Assembly: GCA_037367405.1 (NCBI GenBank)
Contig: JAZKJV010003131.1
Span: 62,001-126,000 of the forward strand
Reading direction: 5' to 3'
DNA length: 64,000 bases
From: Ottelia alismoides
Lineage: Eukaryota > Streptophyta > Magnoliopsida > Alismatales > Hydrocharitaceae
Of the stretch, positions 11,564 to 23,550 are shown piece after piece. Below the pieces are notes generated by a model. The model saw only the letters and a list, made by a program, of their open reading frames with translations, was not told the DNA's origin and did not search any database. Numbering within the stretch: the stretch's first letter is position 1; each line of letters opens with the position of its first letter. The translations under genes were made by a program, and so were the position numbers.

Positions 11564-14500
11564 CTAAGCATCGGCCCAATCGCGAGTGAAACGGGATGCC
11601 GAGATGAGGACGTTCTCCGAATAAAATCTTTGTCCGGCAAAAAGGGCTTCATTTCTACCAATCCAGATGCACCAAAGCCGAGCAATTGCAGTAAGGATGT
11701 CCGTCCTAGCCCTGGCCCGAGAGCTAACCAGGCTCTCACAGAAAGAGGAAGAATCCGATACGTCAAGCCAATCCAAATCCGCCTAGATATCATGAGTTCT
11801 GCCACATCGGAAGAAAAGATGATCGATATTCTCTATCTCCAGGTCACAAAGACCACAAGTAGACGAGGCATGAGGAACTAGGACAGCACACCGGCTACGA
11901 GTCATCAGACGGCCACGTCGGAAAAGCCATAAGAACATGCCGATTCGTTCGGGGACCCTTAGGCCCCAAAAAAAGTGACAATCCCGGAACATAGAATCAT
12001 CAGCCACAGCCAAAGGAGGAAAAATAGCCCGGTAAGCCGCACGGGCGGAGAAGGAGCCATCCTTCCAAGACAGGTGGTCGCGTCCCACCGAGGGCGAGGG
12101 AGCATCCGCGAGAACCGCAAGTAAAGCCATGAAATCCTGCTGCCGCTGATCAGAAAGATTGGCCACAAACCTGGGGCCCCACGAAGCACCATCCCAGTAA
12201 GAGGCCACCGTAGCGTCCTTATCATCCACCAGCGCGAAGAGGCGAGGAAAAACATCCTTAAGAGGGCCCCTGCCAGTCCAATCGTCACCCCAGAACCGGA
12301 TGAGCGAACCATCCCCCAGCTTATTGTCAAAAAGAGAGCGGTTACGAGACAGTGAATTGCCGATATCACGAGAGAAGTGAGAGGAAGAACCCATCAGGCG
12401 AGCATCCAAGCCCACAAGCCGGTCGACCCGCACCGCCAACCTCAAGAAGTTAAGCATAAGATTATCCTCCCTGCCCCAAAGACGAGCCACCCATTTGAGA
12501 AGAAGTGCCTCGTTAATGACCTCCAACCTTCTCACCGCCAGCCCCCTCCTTCTTTGACCGCGTAACCTCATCCCAGGCGACCAAATGAACGCCTCTCCTC
12601 CCATCCCCCTTCTTCCCCCAAAGAAATCTCCTCAAGCATGAATCCAGTCGGCGACGAACCCCTTTGGGCATACCTTTCACGGAGAAGAAATAAATTGGAA
12701 TAGAAGATAATACCGATTTGAGAAGTACCAAGCGACCACCCCGAGAGAGAATGGCGGCACGCCAGCCAGCCAAGCGAGCTTCCATACGATCCACCACAGC
12801 CTGCCAGTCACGAAGGCGCGCACGCCCGGCCGTCAAAGGGAGCCCCAGGTATTCCAATGGAAGAGCGCCAGTCCGGCAGCGCAAAATCCGCATACACTCC
12901 TCAACCTCCTCCGGCGGAGTGGAGAAGGGAACCATAGAGGATTTGTTGTAATTGATGAGAAGACCCGACGCCTCACTGAAGAGCTCCAACGTGGAAGCCA
13001 TACCCGCCACATTCGAAGCATCACCCTCGATGAAGCAAATGGTATCATCCGCAAACTGAATAATCGGGATATGGTAGGGCCCAAGAGAGCAACCACGGGT
13101 ATAGCCAGCCGCTGCCACATTATGAATCATGCAGGACAAGACGTCGGCGGCCAGAACGAAAAGCAAAGGAGCAAGGGGACAACCTTGCCGAATCCCCCGA
13201 CGAGGCTGGAAGAAGCCCCCCGCCAAACGGCCATTGAGAATTAATGAGAGAGAGGCCGTCGAGACGCATCGACGCACCCACGAAATCCACAGTGAGGGAA
13301 ATCCCCGCCGCTTGAGAACCGACCATAGAAAACGCCAATCCAAAGAGTCGTATGCTTTGGCAAAATCAATCTTCCAAAGAATCCCCCTTACATCGTTCCT
13401 GCGCCATGCGTGAATAATTTCCGAAGCCACCGCATAACAATCACTTATTTGCCTTCCCCGGATAAAAGCCGCCTGAGTAGGCGATATGAGAGAATCAAGA
13501 AGCGGAGCCAGCCGCCGAGCAAGAACCTTGGCAATGATAAGGTAGATGGTATTTGAGATGGAAATCAGCCGGAAGTCCTCAATACGGTTAGCAGACGAAG
13601 ACTTCGGAATGAGAGCAATAAGAGACCTATTGAGTTTATCAAACCCGTTGTTGCCATCACAAAAATCACGGGCGACGTCCAAAACATCCTGAGAAAGCAC
13701 ATCCCAAAACTCCCGATAGAAATAAACGGGGAAGCCATCGGGCCCCGGCGCCGCGTCAGTATTAAGGGCCCAAACAGCCTCTTTCAGCTCCTCCAAAGAT
13801 ATCTGACAATTAAGGCGCATAGCATCCGTCTGAGGGAGCACAGAAGCCCCACTACCCGACCATCGCCACCGGCGAGCGGACCTGCACCCATACCATTCCT
13901 TAAAGTATCCCATCACAGCCCTACCCAGATCCCGCTCCCCCTGCACCTGAATGCCATTAACAAGCAAGGAAGAGATGGAATTAGACCGCCGACGACCAGA
14001 AGCGATCCGGTGAAAAAACGCAGTGTTAGCGTCGCCCTCCTTTAACCATCGCATCCGAGACCGTTGGCGCCACTCAACCAAACGCTTCCGATCCTCAATC
14101 TTCACCTTATCCATAGCATCCGCGCGCACGAGCAACTCGTCCTGATTAAGGTCCCTGTCGTTCTCTATTCGATCAAACCGCATAATGACCTCATCAGCCG
14201 CCATACGAGTAGCAATGCGGGCCGAGCGGTTATCCTTCTTAAAAGACGCGAGCATTTTCCTGAGTGACGAAATCTTAGAATCAAAACGGCGAGCAGCACT
14301 GCCCGGCGGAGATAGCTGAGACCAATGTTGCCGAACCAACTCCCGGAAACCAGGCTCCATAAGCCAAGAACGCTCAAAACGGAATATGCCACGCGGACGA
14401 TTTTCATCCCCATTCGACCAAATAATGGGATTATGATCCGAAAAGGATCGCGGTCTCGAAGTAACGTCACATAGAGGAAAGGATTCCATCATACAGTTAT

Positions 14501-15104
14501 TTGCCAAAAAACGATCGATCCGCGACCGCGAAGAGTTGTTCCGCCACGTGTACGAAATATCATTTGGAACAAGCGATTCAAGAGCCAAATCATTTATAAA
14601 TTCCAAGAAATCCGAGGACCCCGGATCGAGACCACCGCGTCCCCGTGGACGATCCTGCGACTGCAAAGTGACATTGAAATCGCCACCAATCAACCAAGGC
14701 ATGTCACCAAAGGCATTAGCATCCTCCCTTAAGTCCTCCCAAAGTTCGCGACGGGAAACATGACAAATTGGGGCGTATGCACAAGAAAACGCCATACAAA
14801 TATTTGACAGGCTGCAGTTCAACACCACCGAAATAGAATGACGGCCCAATCTCAAAGACGAGAAGGAAAAGCGCGAAGATCGCCATGCCAGGATAGCCCC
14901 ACCCCTAGCACCATTCGCATCCAGAGCACGGAAGGCATTGAGCTGACCAGCTCCAAAAGATCTCCAGATATCATCATCCAACACCGAGAGCTTGGACTCC
15001 TGAATAAACGCAATATCACAATCCCATTCGAGCATGCGCGAGCCCAAAATGCGCCGACGTTCAATATCACCCAGACCTCGTACGTTCCATGACAAAATCT
15101 TCAT
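11564..15104 (-). pseudogene. LINE-2 ORF2: endonuclease, reverse transcriptase, zinc-binding C-terminus
   Basis: ORF2 nicks target DNA and reverse transcribes the LINE RNA there. The ATG at 15104 begins MKILSWNVRGLG, the conserved start of the APE-type endonuclease; an upstream in-frame ATG at 15158 lies inside ORF1. Visible motifs in order: IQESK, GGDFN, SRIDRFL and SDHNP of the endonuclease; an RT with APGPDGFP, FAKAYDSLDW, GIRQGCPLAP and FADDT; then a zf-RVT region with Cys/His spacing and LFFRCG. There are two lesions. One base is lost in a G-run near 12545, and a TAG at 11783-11785 replaces a tryptophan expected from LINE-1. After it the same frame continues to 11564. Confidence 0.9.
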
Positions 15105-17261
15105 TAAAAACACAAGGATAAGCCCAAAAAACCGCAACATTACCAACGGGGTCTTCAAATACCAGCGCGGGACTGGTCAGCAAGGCGTTCAAGGCCTGCC
15201 GCCTCCGCAACTGCCTCTCGCAAGGTTTGGCAAGTAGATAAAACATATGGATGAGAGCAAAAGTGCCGCCTCCGAGAATAACTTCGACCATAACGGGACA
15301 AAGGTGAGTGTCCCATATCCACAGAAGCATCAGCCAAAGGGGTCGTCGCCACCCCATCGTCAGAGAAAAGAGGATCAACGCATACGGAATAGGGGATCTC
15401 CCCGTAGAAGACTGATGGAGGACCACATCGTCCCCCACAACGGGCGAAATAAAATCATCTCCAGAATAAGATACCAACGGCCGAGACAACGGAGAAGGAG
15501 GAGATTGCGGTCTTTCCATATGGATGTCGACAGAGAAGGGCACCGCTCGGATAGGACGAGGGCACAAAACCTCGACGGCCCAGTTAAGATGCTCCGGAAG
15601 TGAATGTTGATCCGAACCCGAAAGAGGATCCGAAAGCAGCTGCTCCGAAGAAGCCCGCCGGGGAGCCCAGATAGAATTAGCAAGAGGGTCATAAGGAATA
15701 AAAGACATGTGCGTGGAGGAGTCCCCGTGCAATAAATCCGCGGACATAAGGGATAATTCTGAAAAAGGCGAATCATTGTCCAGAATAACTGCACCCGGAT
15801 TCGAAACGTTGTCGGGAATATGAACCGCCACCAAATCTAAGATTGCCTCGCGTGGCTGCGACGCCCGAGGTGTCTCTTCACTTTCATGTAAAAAAATAGA
15901 CATGCAAGGCGACGCTTCGGTAGTAGCCCCAGACGACGCCACGTGGCGCGTAGAAGATGTACCGTCACCCATCAGAGCAGAATCCCCGACGACCGGAGAA
16001 GCCGAGGAAGACCCCTGCCAGCCCGCCGCCGGCGTGGGGGGAACCGGCATCGCCGTTGACGGCGGAAAAAAGAGCTCAAGCGTGAAGGTCCAACGACCCA
16101 GAGACAGCTGCTCAAAGCGTACCTTTCCAGCCATATCAGCAATGAACGCAGAAGGAGCCTCTATCAGAACACGGCAGCAACGCCAATCAGCACCCGGAGC
16201 AAGGCCATCATCAAGGATCTGGATGACTTGCCCCCACCTGGAGAAAGCCTTCGAAAGAGCATGAGCCGATCTCGAGAGGAATGGCACTCCCCTGACTTCA
16301 GCAGCACAGACTTTCGTCGAGAAGACGCCGCCATCAGAGACCCGCAAGCTACGCCACAAAACACCGGCAGCTCCACGGAAGCGTAGAAGTCTCTCCCGTT
16401 GCTCCGGGGAGAGACCTCTAACGCAGCAACGAACCGTATCCAGAATGACGAAGTCGCCCACAAAGCTCTCGCCCAAGAAATCCATCGCAGCAGAACGAAT
16501 ACACTCCCACCCAACAGCAAGCTTCTGACGAACCCCCACCACGACGGAGAGCGATGAGGCCGACCCCGCGCGGTCGCGCGAGCCCCCCATCCCCGCATGC
16601 TCCGGCGACAAAACCTCCTTAGCAGGCCCCCTCCCCTCCTCCGACCGCTCCACTTCACCCCCCTTGACCAACGAGACTTCAGGTAGTGTACCCACGCTCG
16701 CGCCGGCCCGAGCAGAGGAATTCCCCGAGCCCTTCATAGGCAAACCCGACTTTGCTTTCGCCGCCATCTTCGAAGCCGCCACCCTTCCCAACAGCTCCGG
16801 TTCAGCGTCCACCCGCACGTTCGAGATGACCGCGTCACCAGACTCCATCGCGAAACCAGAAGAGCTTCCCGCCTTGAAACCGAGCAAGTCCGCCCCAGCA
16901 GAAAAAGGAGGATCCTCAGAAGGACCCTCGACACGAGCACCTCCAGCGCCCCCATGCAGGCGAGGCAAACTCCCACGCTCCGCCACCACCTGGGCGAAAG
17001 ACCGAGAGTCGCGACCCCCATGCAGGCGAGGCGCATTCCCACGCTCCGGTTGATCATTGTGCCGCGAACCAGAAACGAACGTCGAATACCAGCAGGAGGA
17101 CCTCCGATGGCCAAGCTTGCCACAGAGAAAACAGCGGGGGGGGGGGGGGGGACAGGGCAGTCGGAAGCAATATGGCCCCGATATTCACACCGGAAGCAAC
17201 GCTTACCCGGTTTGGCGTGGGAGACCCGGGTCCACTCGCCGCCGGCGTCATCGGACGCCAT
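15067..17261 (-). pseudogene. LINE-2 ORF1 with N-terminal tandem zinc knuckles, poly-C frameshift
   Basis: The probable start is the ATG at 17261 (MASDDAGGEW). A first knuckle CFRCEYRGHIASDC is followed by a proline run encoded by a 14-base C tract (G14 at 17139-17152 on the plus strand). The frame changes there, and the second knuckle CFLCGKLGHRRSSC is in the frame that then stays open to 15067. A central region (FVGDFVILDTVRCCVRGLSPEQRERLL to ILIEAP-type blocks) is shared with LINE-1 and may be an RNA-binding fold. The end overlaps the ORF2 start by 38 nt. The homopolymer makes a sequencing or replication slip possible. Confidence 0.75.
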
Positions 17262-17537
17262 TGCTAGCCCCACACCATGAGAACGCGAAAAGCCATGACG
17301 CTCCCTATCGACAGCAACCTCCGCTTCCCGCACCTTCGGTCTCCACGCCCTTCGCTTCCCAGAGACCCACCGCTCATGAGAAGGTCTTCGCGTCCCATCC
17401 ACCCGTCGCACCCACCAAGTCCTTCGCGTCCCATCCACCGTACGGCCCCAACTCTCCCTTCGCACTTCAATCGCCCTACGCACCCCACTCGCCCTACGCA
17501 CCCCACTCGCCATCTCCATCCGATTGTTCGTATCCTT

Positions 17538-18477
17538 GCGGACGACTCGCTCCCGGGATCGGACCCGGAGGTTACCCTGATTCTTTTGGATTGCATCGAG
17601 CCCACCTGTGCTATCTCGTTGGCGGAGTTGCGCGTGGGGCGCTTCTCTTTCCCACTTCATATTCGTTTCCTGGATCAGGGGGATCAACCGGCGCCTCAGA
17701 GCGGGGGCGACGGTGCCGGCCAGCTCCCAGCGGATGGCGGTGGGGCGATTCTGGCCCCAGAGGAAATCGGATCGTCATCGACCCGTGGGGATGTCTCGTC
17801 TCCTGGTGACTTCGATCGTCGTGGCGTCCCAACTGCCACATGCATCGTCTCTCCCCAGTTGGTGACGCCTCGTGTTCTGGCACCTTTCCAAAGGATCGTT
17901 TTCGGGACATACACCCCTATCGTGCTTCGGTCAGGGGATTTTGCCAGCTCGACCCTTTTTGTCGGATCGTCTCCTGACCCGCTTCCTGCACAAGTTGGAC
18001 CCCTTGCGGGTTCGGATCTTCGGTTTTCACTCTCGCGGGCTTGCTCCGACCTCCCCTTTTGCGGGGCTTTGGACCAGCGTGCAGGTCCCTTGGGGTCCCC
18101 GGCTGGGAACATAGACGTTCGCCTCGGCGCCTGGGTTGGCGCCCCCTCTGCTGCTCTTTCTTTTGGGCCTAACCGGCCCGCTACGAACTTGCTTGTTGAT
18201 TGTGAGCCCCTCCCCTTGCCGCCCTGGCGTGAGATGCTGGTGAGGCAATGGGGGTCCCCTCTATTCAGGCTCCAATCTTGGCCGATATTTATGAGCTGGG
18301 ATCGTCCTCGATGATGGCCCCATCGGGGTCTGACTCTGGGAGGATCGGTAAAAGGTACATTAGGCGCCCACGCTCGCGTAGTACCGTCGGTGCGCTTCCG
18401 CCGGTGTTGATTGCTGTGACTCATGTGGCTTCTTTGGCTGGAGTCGTCTTTCTCGGGGGATCTTGCAGTGGTGCTTA
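17538..18477 (+). pseudogene. LINE-1 ORF1, second part
   Basis: This continues the ORF1 reading frame interrupted by LINE-2. The first residues after the junction (ILADDSLPGSD) match the ILDDGLAPGAD block of LINE-2 ORF1, and a Pro/Ser-rich C-terminal region follows. The frame is open from the junction to 18314 and ends shortly before the ORF2 start at 18478. Confidence 0.7.
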
Positions 18478-21400
18478 ATGAAGATCCTCACATGGAATGT
18501 TAGAGGTCTGGGTGACCCGGAAAAAAGGAGGATCCTTGGTTCCCGCTTCCTTGAGTGGGGCTGCGACATCATTTTACTTCAAGAAACCAAGTTGCAATCC
18601 TGTCCTCATGATGTATGGTGCTCTTTCGATGCTGGCATTTTTTCTGATTATCGCGTTATTGATGCGGTTGGTGCTTCGGGCGGTGTGTTGGTTGCCTGGA
18701 GGGACCGTGGCTTTGTTCTTCGCTCAGAGCTAAGGGGAACCCATGTGTTGGCGGTCCTCTTGGAGTGCCTCTCCTCGGCTTCGACTATCACTGTATCCTG
18801 CGTGTATGGGCCCTGCCTAGCCGCCGATCGGCGGGGTCTGTGGGATAACCTTCGCTCGGCTAGAGCTTCTTTCCCAGGGGGCGCGTGGCTCGTTGGTGGC
18901 GATTTTAATGCCACGTTGCTCTCCTCCGACCGTCCGGGTTTGCGCGGTGGCCAAGACCCGGGGTTGGTTGACTTTGCGGATTTGTTGGATTCTCTCTGAG
19001 TTGGAGGTGGTTGACGCCTCAGATACTAAATTCACGTGGCGGAACTCGGGCTCTCGCTCCCGCATTGACCGTTTCTTGGTCTCCTCGGAGCTTCTGGACT
19101 TATATCCCTCTTGCTTTGCGTCGACCAGGATCCGAACTCGCTCGGATCACTCTCCCCTAATCTGGGACTCAGGGGAGCCCCTGGAGCACATGGGTTTTTT
19201 CAGATATGAAAAGGCGTGGCTTTTGGAGGAGTCGTTCCACGCGTTGGTCTATTCACATTGGACCTCTACGGTCGTCTCTAGCTCGACTGTCTCAAGATTT
19301 TCCCAGAAGCTTGTCTCCTTGCGGGGGAGGCTGTGCTCTTTTAAGCGGGAGTCGCGCGCTGCCCGCCGGGCGGCCACGGCCTCCGTGGAGGTGATTATCG
19401 CGGACCTTGACCAGCTCGAGGATTCCGGCCCTCTCTCTTCCGAGGATCTTGCGAAGAGGGTTGATGCTCTCCGGCAGGTGGCGCTTGAGGACAAGAAGAA
19501 GGTGGCGGAGTGGCGCCAGAGATCTAGGCACAAGTGGCTCGTGGAAGGGGACACCAACACTGCCTTCTTTCATCGTGTTGCCAGCGGGAGATGTCGGGCT
19601 AATACGCTTCGTTCGGTCATTGTTGATGGCGTGCGGGTTGCGGGTGATGCGGAGATGGGCCATTCGATTGCCAAGCATTTTCGTGATTTCTCTTCGCGGG
19701 CCCTGAATCGCAGGTGGAGGTGGTCGGGCCGGGGGGCAGTGAGTCTCTCGCCGGATCACGCCTCGAGCCTGACCTTGCCTGTAACCTTGGAGGAGGTGAA
19801 AGCAGCTGTTTAGTCCCTTAACGCGGATGGGGCTCCCGGGCCAGACGGTTTCCCGATATCGTTCTATCGGGAGTTTTGGGACTTGCTCGCGTCAGGCATC
19901 TTTGAGGTGGTTCAGGAGTTTTGCCTTCGGAACGCGGGGTTTGAGAGGATCAATCAGGCGCTGCTCGTTCTCCTCCCTAAGCACGGGGCGGCGGAGCGCA
20001 TTGAGGATTTCCGGCCCACTGCCCTCTCTAACGGGCTGTACTTTATTGTGTCCAAGGTATTTGCTGTCCGCCTCAATAGGGTGCTCTCGCACCTTATCTC
20101 TCCTTACCAGTCGGCTTTCGTACCGGGCAGACAACTTGGGGACTGTCTGGTCTTGGAGTCTGAGATGGTGGCGGACTGGAAGCGGCTTGGTGTGAAGGCT
20201 TTGCTTTGGAAGGTCGATTTTGCGAAGGCTTATGATACTCTTGATTGGCGCTTCCTGTGGGAAGCGTTGCATTGGTGAGGTTTTCCGAGCGTTTGGATAT
20301 ATTGGATGAAGCGTTGTATTACCACGACTTCTATGGCGGTGCTCGTTAATGGCCACCTGGAGGGTGGCTTTTTTCAGCCTCAACGGGGGATCAGGTAGGG
20401 ATGCCCTCTGGCCCCTCTTCTATTTGTCATTGCGGCTGATACTTTGGCGTGCATGTTGTCGCAGGTGCAACACGGTGGCCTTTTCTCGGGGTTCTCCAAG
20501 GGCGATATCCTTGTTCCTCTAATCCAGTACGCCGACGACACACTCTTCTTCGTTGAGGGTAGCAGGGAGGAGATCAGTGTTGTCGCTACAGTGCTTGTTC
20601 TCTCTGCTGAGCTTTCGGGCCTCGTCCAAAATCGAGAAAAATCACTGTTGGTTCCCTTTTCCTTCTCGGAGGAGGAGGCGCGTGCCTGCTCGGAAGATAT
20701 GGGGGTGGGCTGCGGTAAGTTGCCATTTCATTACCTTGGCATGCCGCTAGCGGTGGGGCGGTCGAGGTTGGCGGACTGGCTTCCAGTGGTTGAGAATTTG
20801 GAGGGCAGGTTGGCGGGATGGCGTTCTTCCATCCTATCCAGAGGGGGGAGGTTGGTCCTCCTAAAGGCGGTTATGGCGACAATTCCGATCTTCTTCATGT
20901 CCGCCCGGATGCTCCCGAAGGGGATTCGTTTGCGTATTGAGAAGGTGATGAGGAGATTCCTCCGGCGCGGTTGCGAGCAGAATGGTACGGGGATGTACCT
21001 GGTGGATTGGGATACTGTTACCTTACCGAAGGCGGATGGGGGGTTGGGGGTTCGGCGTTTGGATGCTATGAACGAAGCTCTAACTCTGAAATGGGTTTTG
21101 AAAATTTGGGGGAGGGATGACGATCTCTGCTGCACCCTACTTCGTCGTATATATGGTTTTGATACTTCTGGGGCTCCTGTGCTCCCTACGGGGGTACCCC
21201 CGTCCCCGTTCTGGAGGGGGATCCTCGCGGTGCTCCCTCGTTTTCACGAACTCTTCCGGCCCATCCTCGGCAACGGCCTCTCTTTTGCGTTTTGGACCGA
21301 TAATTAGACTGGTGATGGGGCTCTCGCCATCCGCTTCCCGCAGTTATTTGCCTTGACTGCGGACCGGGGCGTAAAGGTGGCCGACGTTTGGTGTAACGGG

Positions 21401-22026
21401 AACTGGATGCCCCGTTTCTGCACAAATTTTTCGGACCAGAGGATCAAGGATTTCCTTCGTCTGCGTGACTCTTTAGTTGATTGTGAGGGCCCCAGCGGGG
21501 GAGAGACCATTGGGTTTGGCGGGGCTCCCCTTTCTCGGTTAGGAAGGCCTACGCGATGATTCACAGACCACCTCCTGCTCCCTCCGAGGCTCTTGTTAAA
21601 GATTGCTCGTTGATTTGGGAACTTCGCCTCCTTGAACGGATTGGCTTCTTCCTTTGGCTCTTCAGGCGCAAGCGCTTGATGACTCATGACCGATGCACGC
21701 GTTTTCTTGGCTCCTCTTCAAAGGCATGCTACCTTTGTGGGATGGGCAATGAATCGATCGAGCACTTGTTCTTCACCTGCTCGTGCACGGCCGGTTTGTG
21801 GGCAAATTTGGACTTTGGCTGGGTCAGCACATCATCTTTTGACGCCTTCTTGGACTCGTTCTGTTCGACCCGTCTGCAACCGCGGTTTGTGTTTTTGGGG
21901 CCGCTTTCTTTGTTATGGAGTATTTGGCTGGCTAGAAATGCCCTGGTATTTTCGGGCCAGAGGTTCTATGTTGAGAATGTTTTATTTCAGTCCAAGGCTT
22001 TGGTGGAAGCCTGGACCTCTCTGTGA
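18478..22026 (+). pseudogene. LINE-1 ORF2, heavily disabled
   Basis: The ATG at 18478 (MKILTWNVRGLG) aligns with the LINE-2 ORF2 start. Endonuclease motifs GGDFN, SRIDRFL and SDHSP, RT motifs APGPDGFP-like, FAKAYDTLDW and YADDT, and the zf-RVT tail are all present. Lesions: a one-base shift near 18995; in-frame stops TAG 19811-19813 (expected Trp), TGA 20276-20278 (expected Arg), TAG 20396-20398 (expected Gln) and TAG 21305-21307 (expected Trp); and a second shift near 21520. After the last shift the frame is open to the TGA at 22024-22026. The four stops are all G-to-A or C-to-T changes. Confidence 0.9.
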
Positions 22027-23550
22027 CGCTTCTCGCTTGTATTCTCCTTCTTTTTTCTCTTACTCTTTTTTAATTAATACATTGGGGTGAGCACCATAGC
22101 GCGCTACCCTCTCTTTTGGCTTTCAAAAAAAAGTGCGCGAGTCTAGGATCCCAGTCCTTTTACGGTTTTTATGCGAGCTCGCAGTGTTTTTACCCCTCGT
22201 TGGGATCTCGACTTTTGACCAGTTCCGCTGACACTGTGTTTTAGGATACCTATGCGGGGATCCTCGGTTTTAGTTTTTTTTTCGTACGAGCTCTTCGCCC
22301 GTATTAGTCGGGCCAGTTTCTAGAGTGACTTTTCCGGAGAGTGTCTCACCCATCTTTGGAGCGTAGTTTTGGAGTAGACCTTTCCCTCTATTGGACCACA
22401 CTTCCAATAAGAGGACGAAACGGAAGATCCTCTTAGGAGGCTACCTCACCGCTTGAGTTTAGTTACTTTTCCTCCAACAGATTTGGCGATGCTACATCTG
22501 AGTCAGTTGCAGTTGAGGATTGGGGAAATTACAATCAAAGTTGATTGAATTATAATATATCTGGGTTAAGAGATGAAATCAATGATAAGTCGAGTTGGTT
22601 GGAATTGACTAAAATTAAAATTGGTTTCGAAATACCTATAAGCTAGTGGACGTGTTGAGAACTTAGTTAGGATGAATTACACAACACTGCATGCCTACAG
22701 AGGTACTCCAACCCTAAGGTATTATTCACGCCTTAGAGTCATAGTGTGAGGTTATACATAGACCAAGACTACAAACTATCCACTAAACTTAATAAGATAG
22801 ATAGAATTAAGAACCATATCAGAATCTCATTTTTTTCTACCATTAATAAACGAAGAGTCAAATCAAATATCACCTCACTAACTCTTTATTAAGACCCATA
22901 ATATGATCTCAATGATAAGTAAACAACATATACTTACTAACCTCATTTACTATAGGAAAATGCTAGAAATGGAAATTTTGGGATAATGAGTAATAAGGGG
23001 GTAAGGCTTGTAGGAAAAATTTGAAAACCTTTTTTTTACACAGGTAGTGGTAGATTTTTATTCATACATGCCCATCTACTTGCTTTCTTTTGCACATAAT
23101 AAACTTGCTTTTGTTAAATTACGGGTTGTATTCACATTTGTGACGCCTCTTCTTGCATGTTTTGGCAGGCAAGGAGCCTGCAGTACAATAGCTGTTGATG
23201 ATTCCAGGGGATAGGGTATATTCAAGACGGTATAATTTCTTTTGTTGCAGTTTTTGGTCAGTTATGATGTAATGTTTTTCTTTCTCTTCTGTATATGTAT
23301 ATTTTGGGACACATGTATGAACTGTTGGCCTCTCTTGTACATGTATATATATTTTGAAAATGAATGGAATAAAATGTTGGTGGTACATCTTCCTGTTGAT
23401 TTGTGGTTGTGAATATGGAATTGAATGTCATATGCAACAATAGCGCGAAAAATTTTCCCGTAATTTCATATACCCAATGCGATGTTTAATTAATGCAATA
23501 TTGCGAATGCGGCGTAAACGGGTGCCTGGATCTGAGGGCGTCACTTAATG

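Larger units (their letters stand above)
11399..17520 (-). mobile_element. LINE-2: full-length plant L1-type LINE nested in LINE-1
   Basis: On the minus strand it runs from 17520 to a terminal A-run (T12 at 11399-11410 on the plus strand), about 6.1 kb. It is flanked by a perfect 15-bp target duplication (CGATTGTTCGTATCC). It has a 5' UTR with short GGGTGCGTAGGGCGAGT-type direct repeats, ORF1, ORF2 and a 3' UTR that resembles the LINE-1 3' end. ORF2 has only one frameshift and one stop, so it is much younger than its host LINE-1. Confidence 0.93.
10819..22130 (+). mobile_element. LINE-1: plant L1-type non-LTR retrotransposon, 5'-truncated, about 5.2 kb net
   Basis: It ends in a short A-run (22125-22132). 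It is flanked by an 11-bp target duplication with two mismatches, AAGTGTGCGGG (10808-10818) and AAGTGCGCGAG (22131-22141). The uninterrupted target is visible in the sister LTRs at 39570 and, inverted, at about 35130. The element begins inside ORF1, at the first zinc knuckle, as expected from incomplete reverse transcription. It is itself split by LINE-2 of the same family. Confidence 0.9.
8344..23545 (+). mobile_element. Solo LTR-A of a Tekay/Del-like Ty3 element, about 3.9 kb net
   Basis: It starts TGTAACATCCGG like the LTRs at 36192, 43742 and (minus strand) 46076. It ends GGCGTCAC plus T, matching the LTR-B end GCGTCACA with the last base changed. Flanks are CCATG (8339-8343) and TAATG (23546-23550), a decayed 5-bp duplication. 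No internal Ty3 region lies next to it, so it is a solo LTR. LINE-1 splits it at 10819-22130. The part at 9360-10700 is AT-rich with an (AT)n run near 10168-10189, and 22142-23545 is non-coding LTR. Confidence 0.85.
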
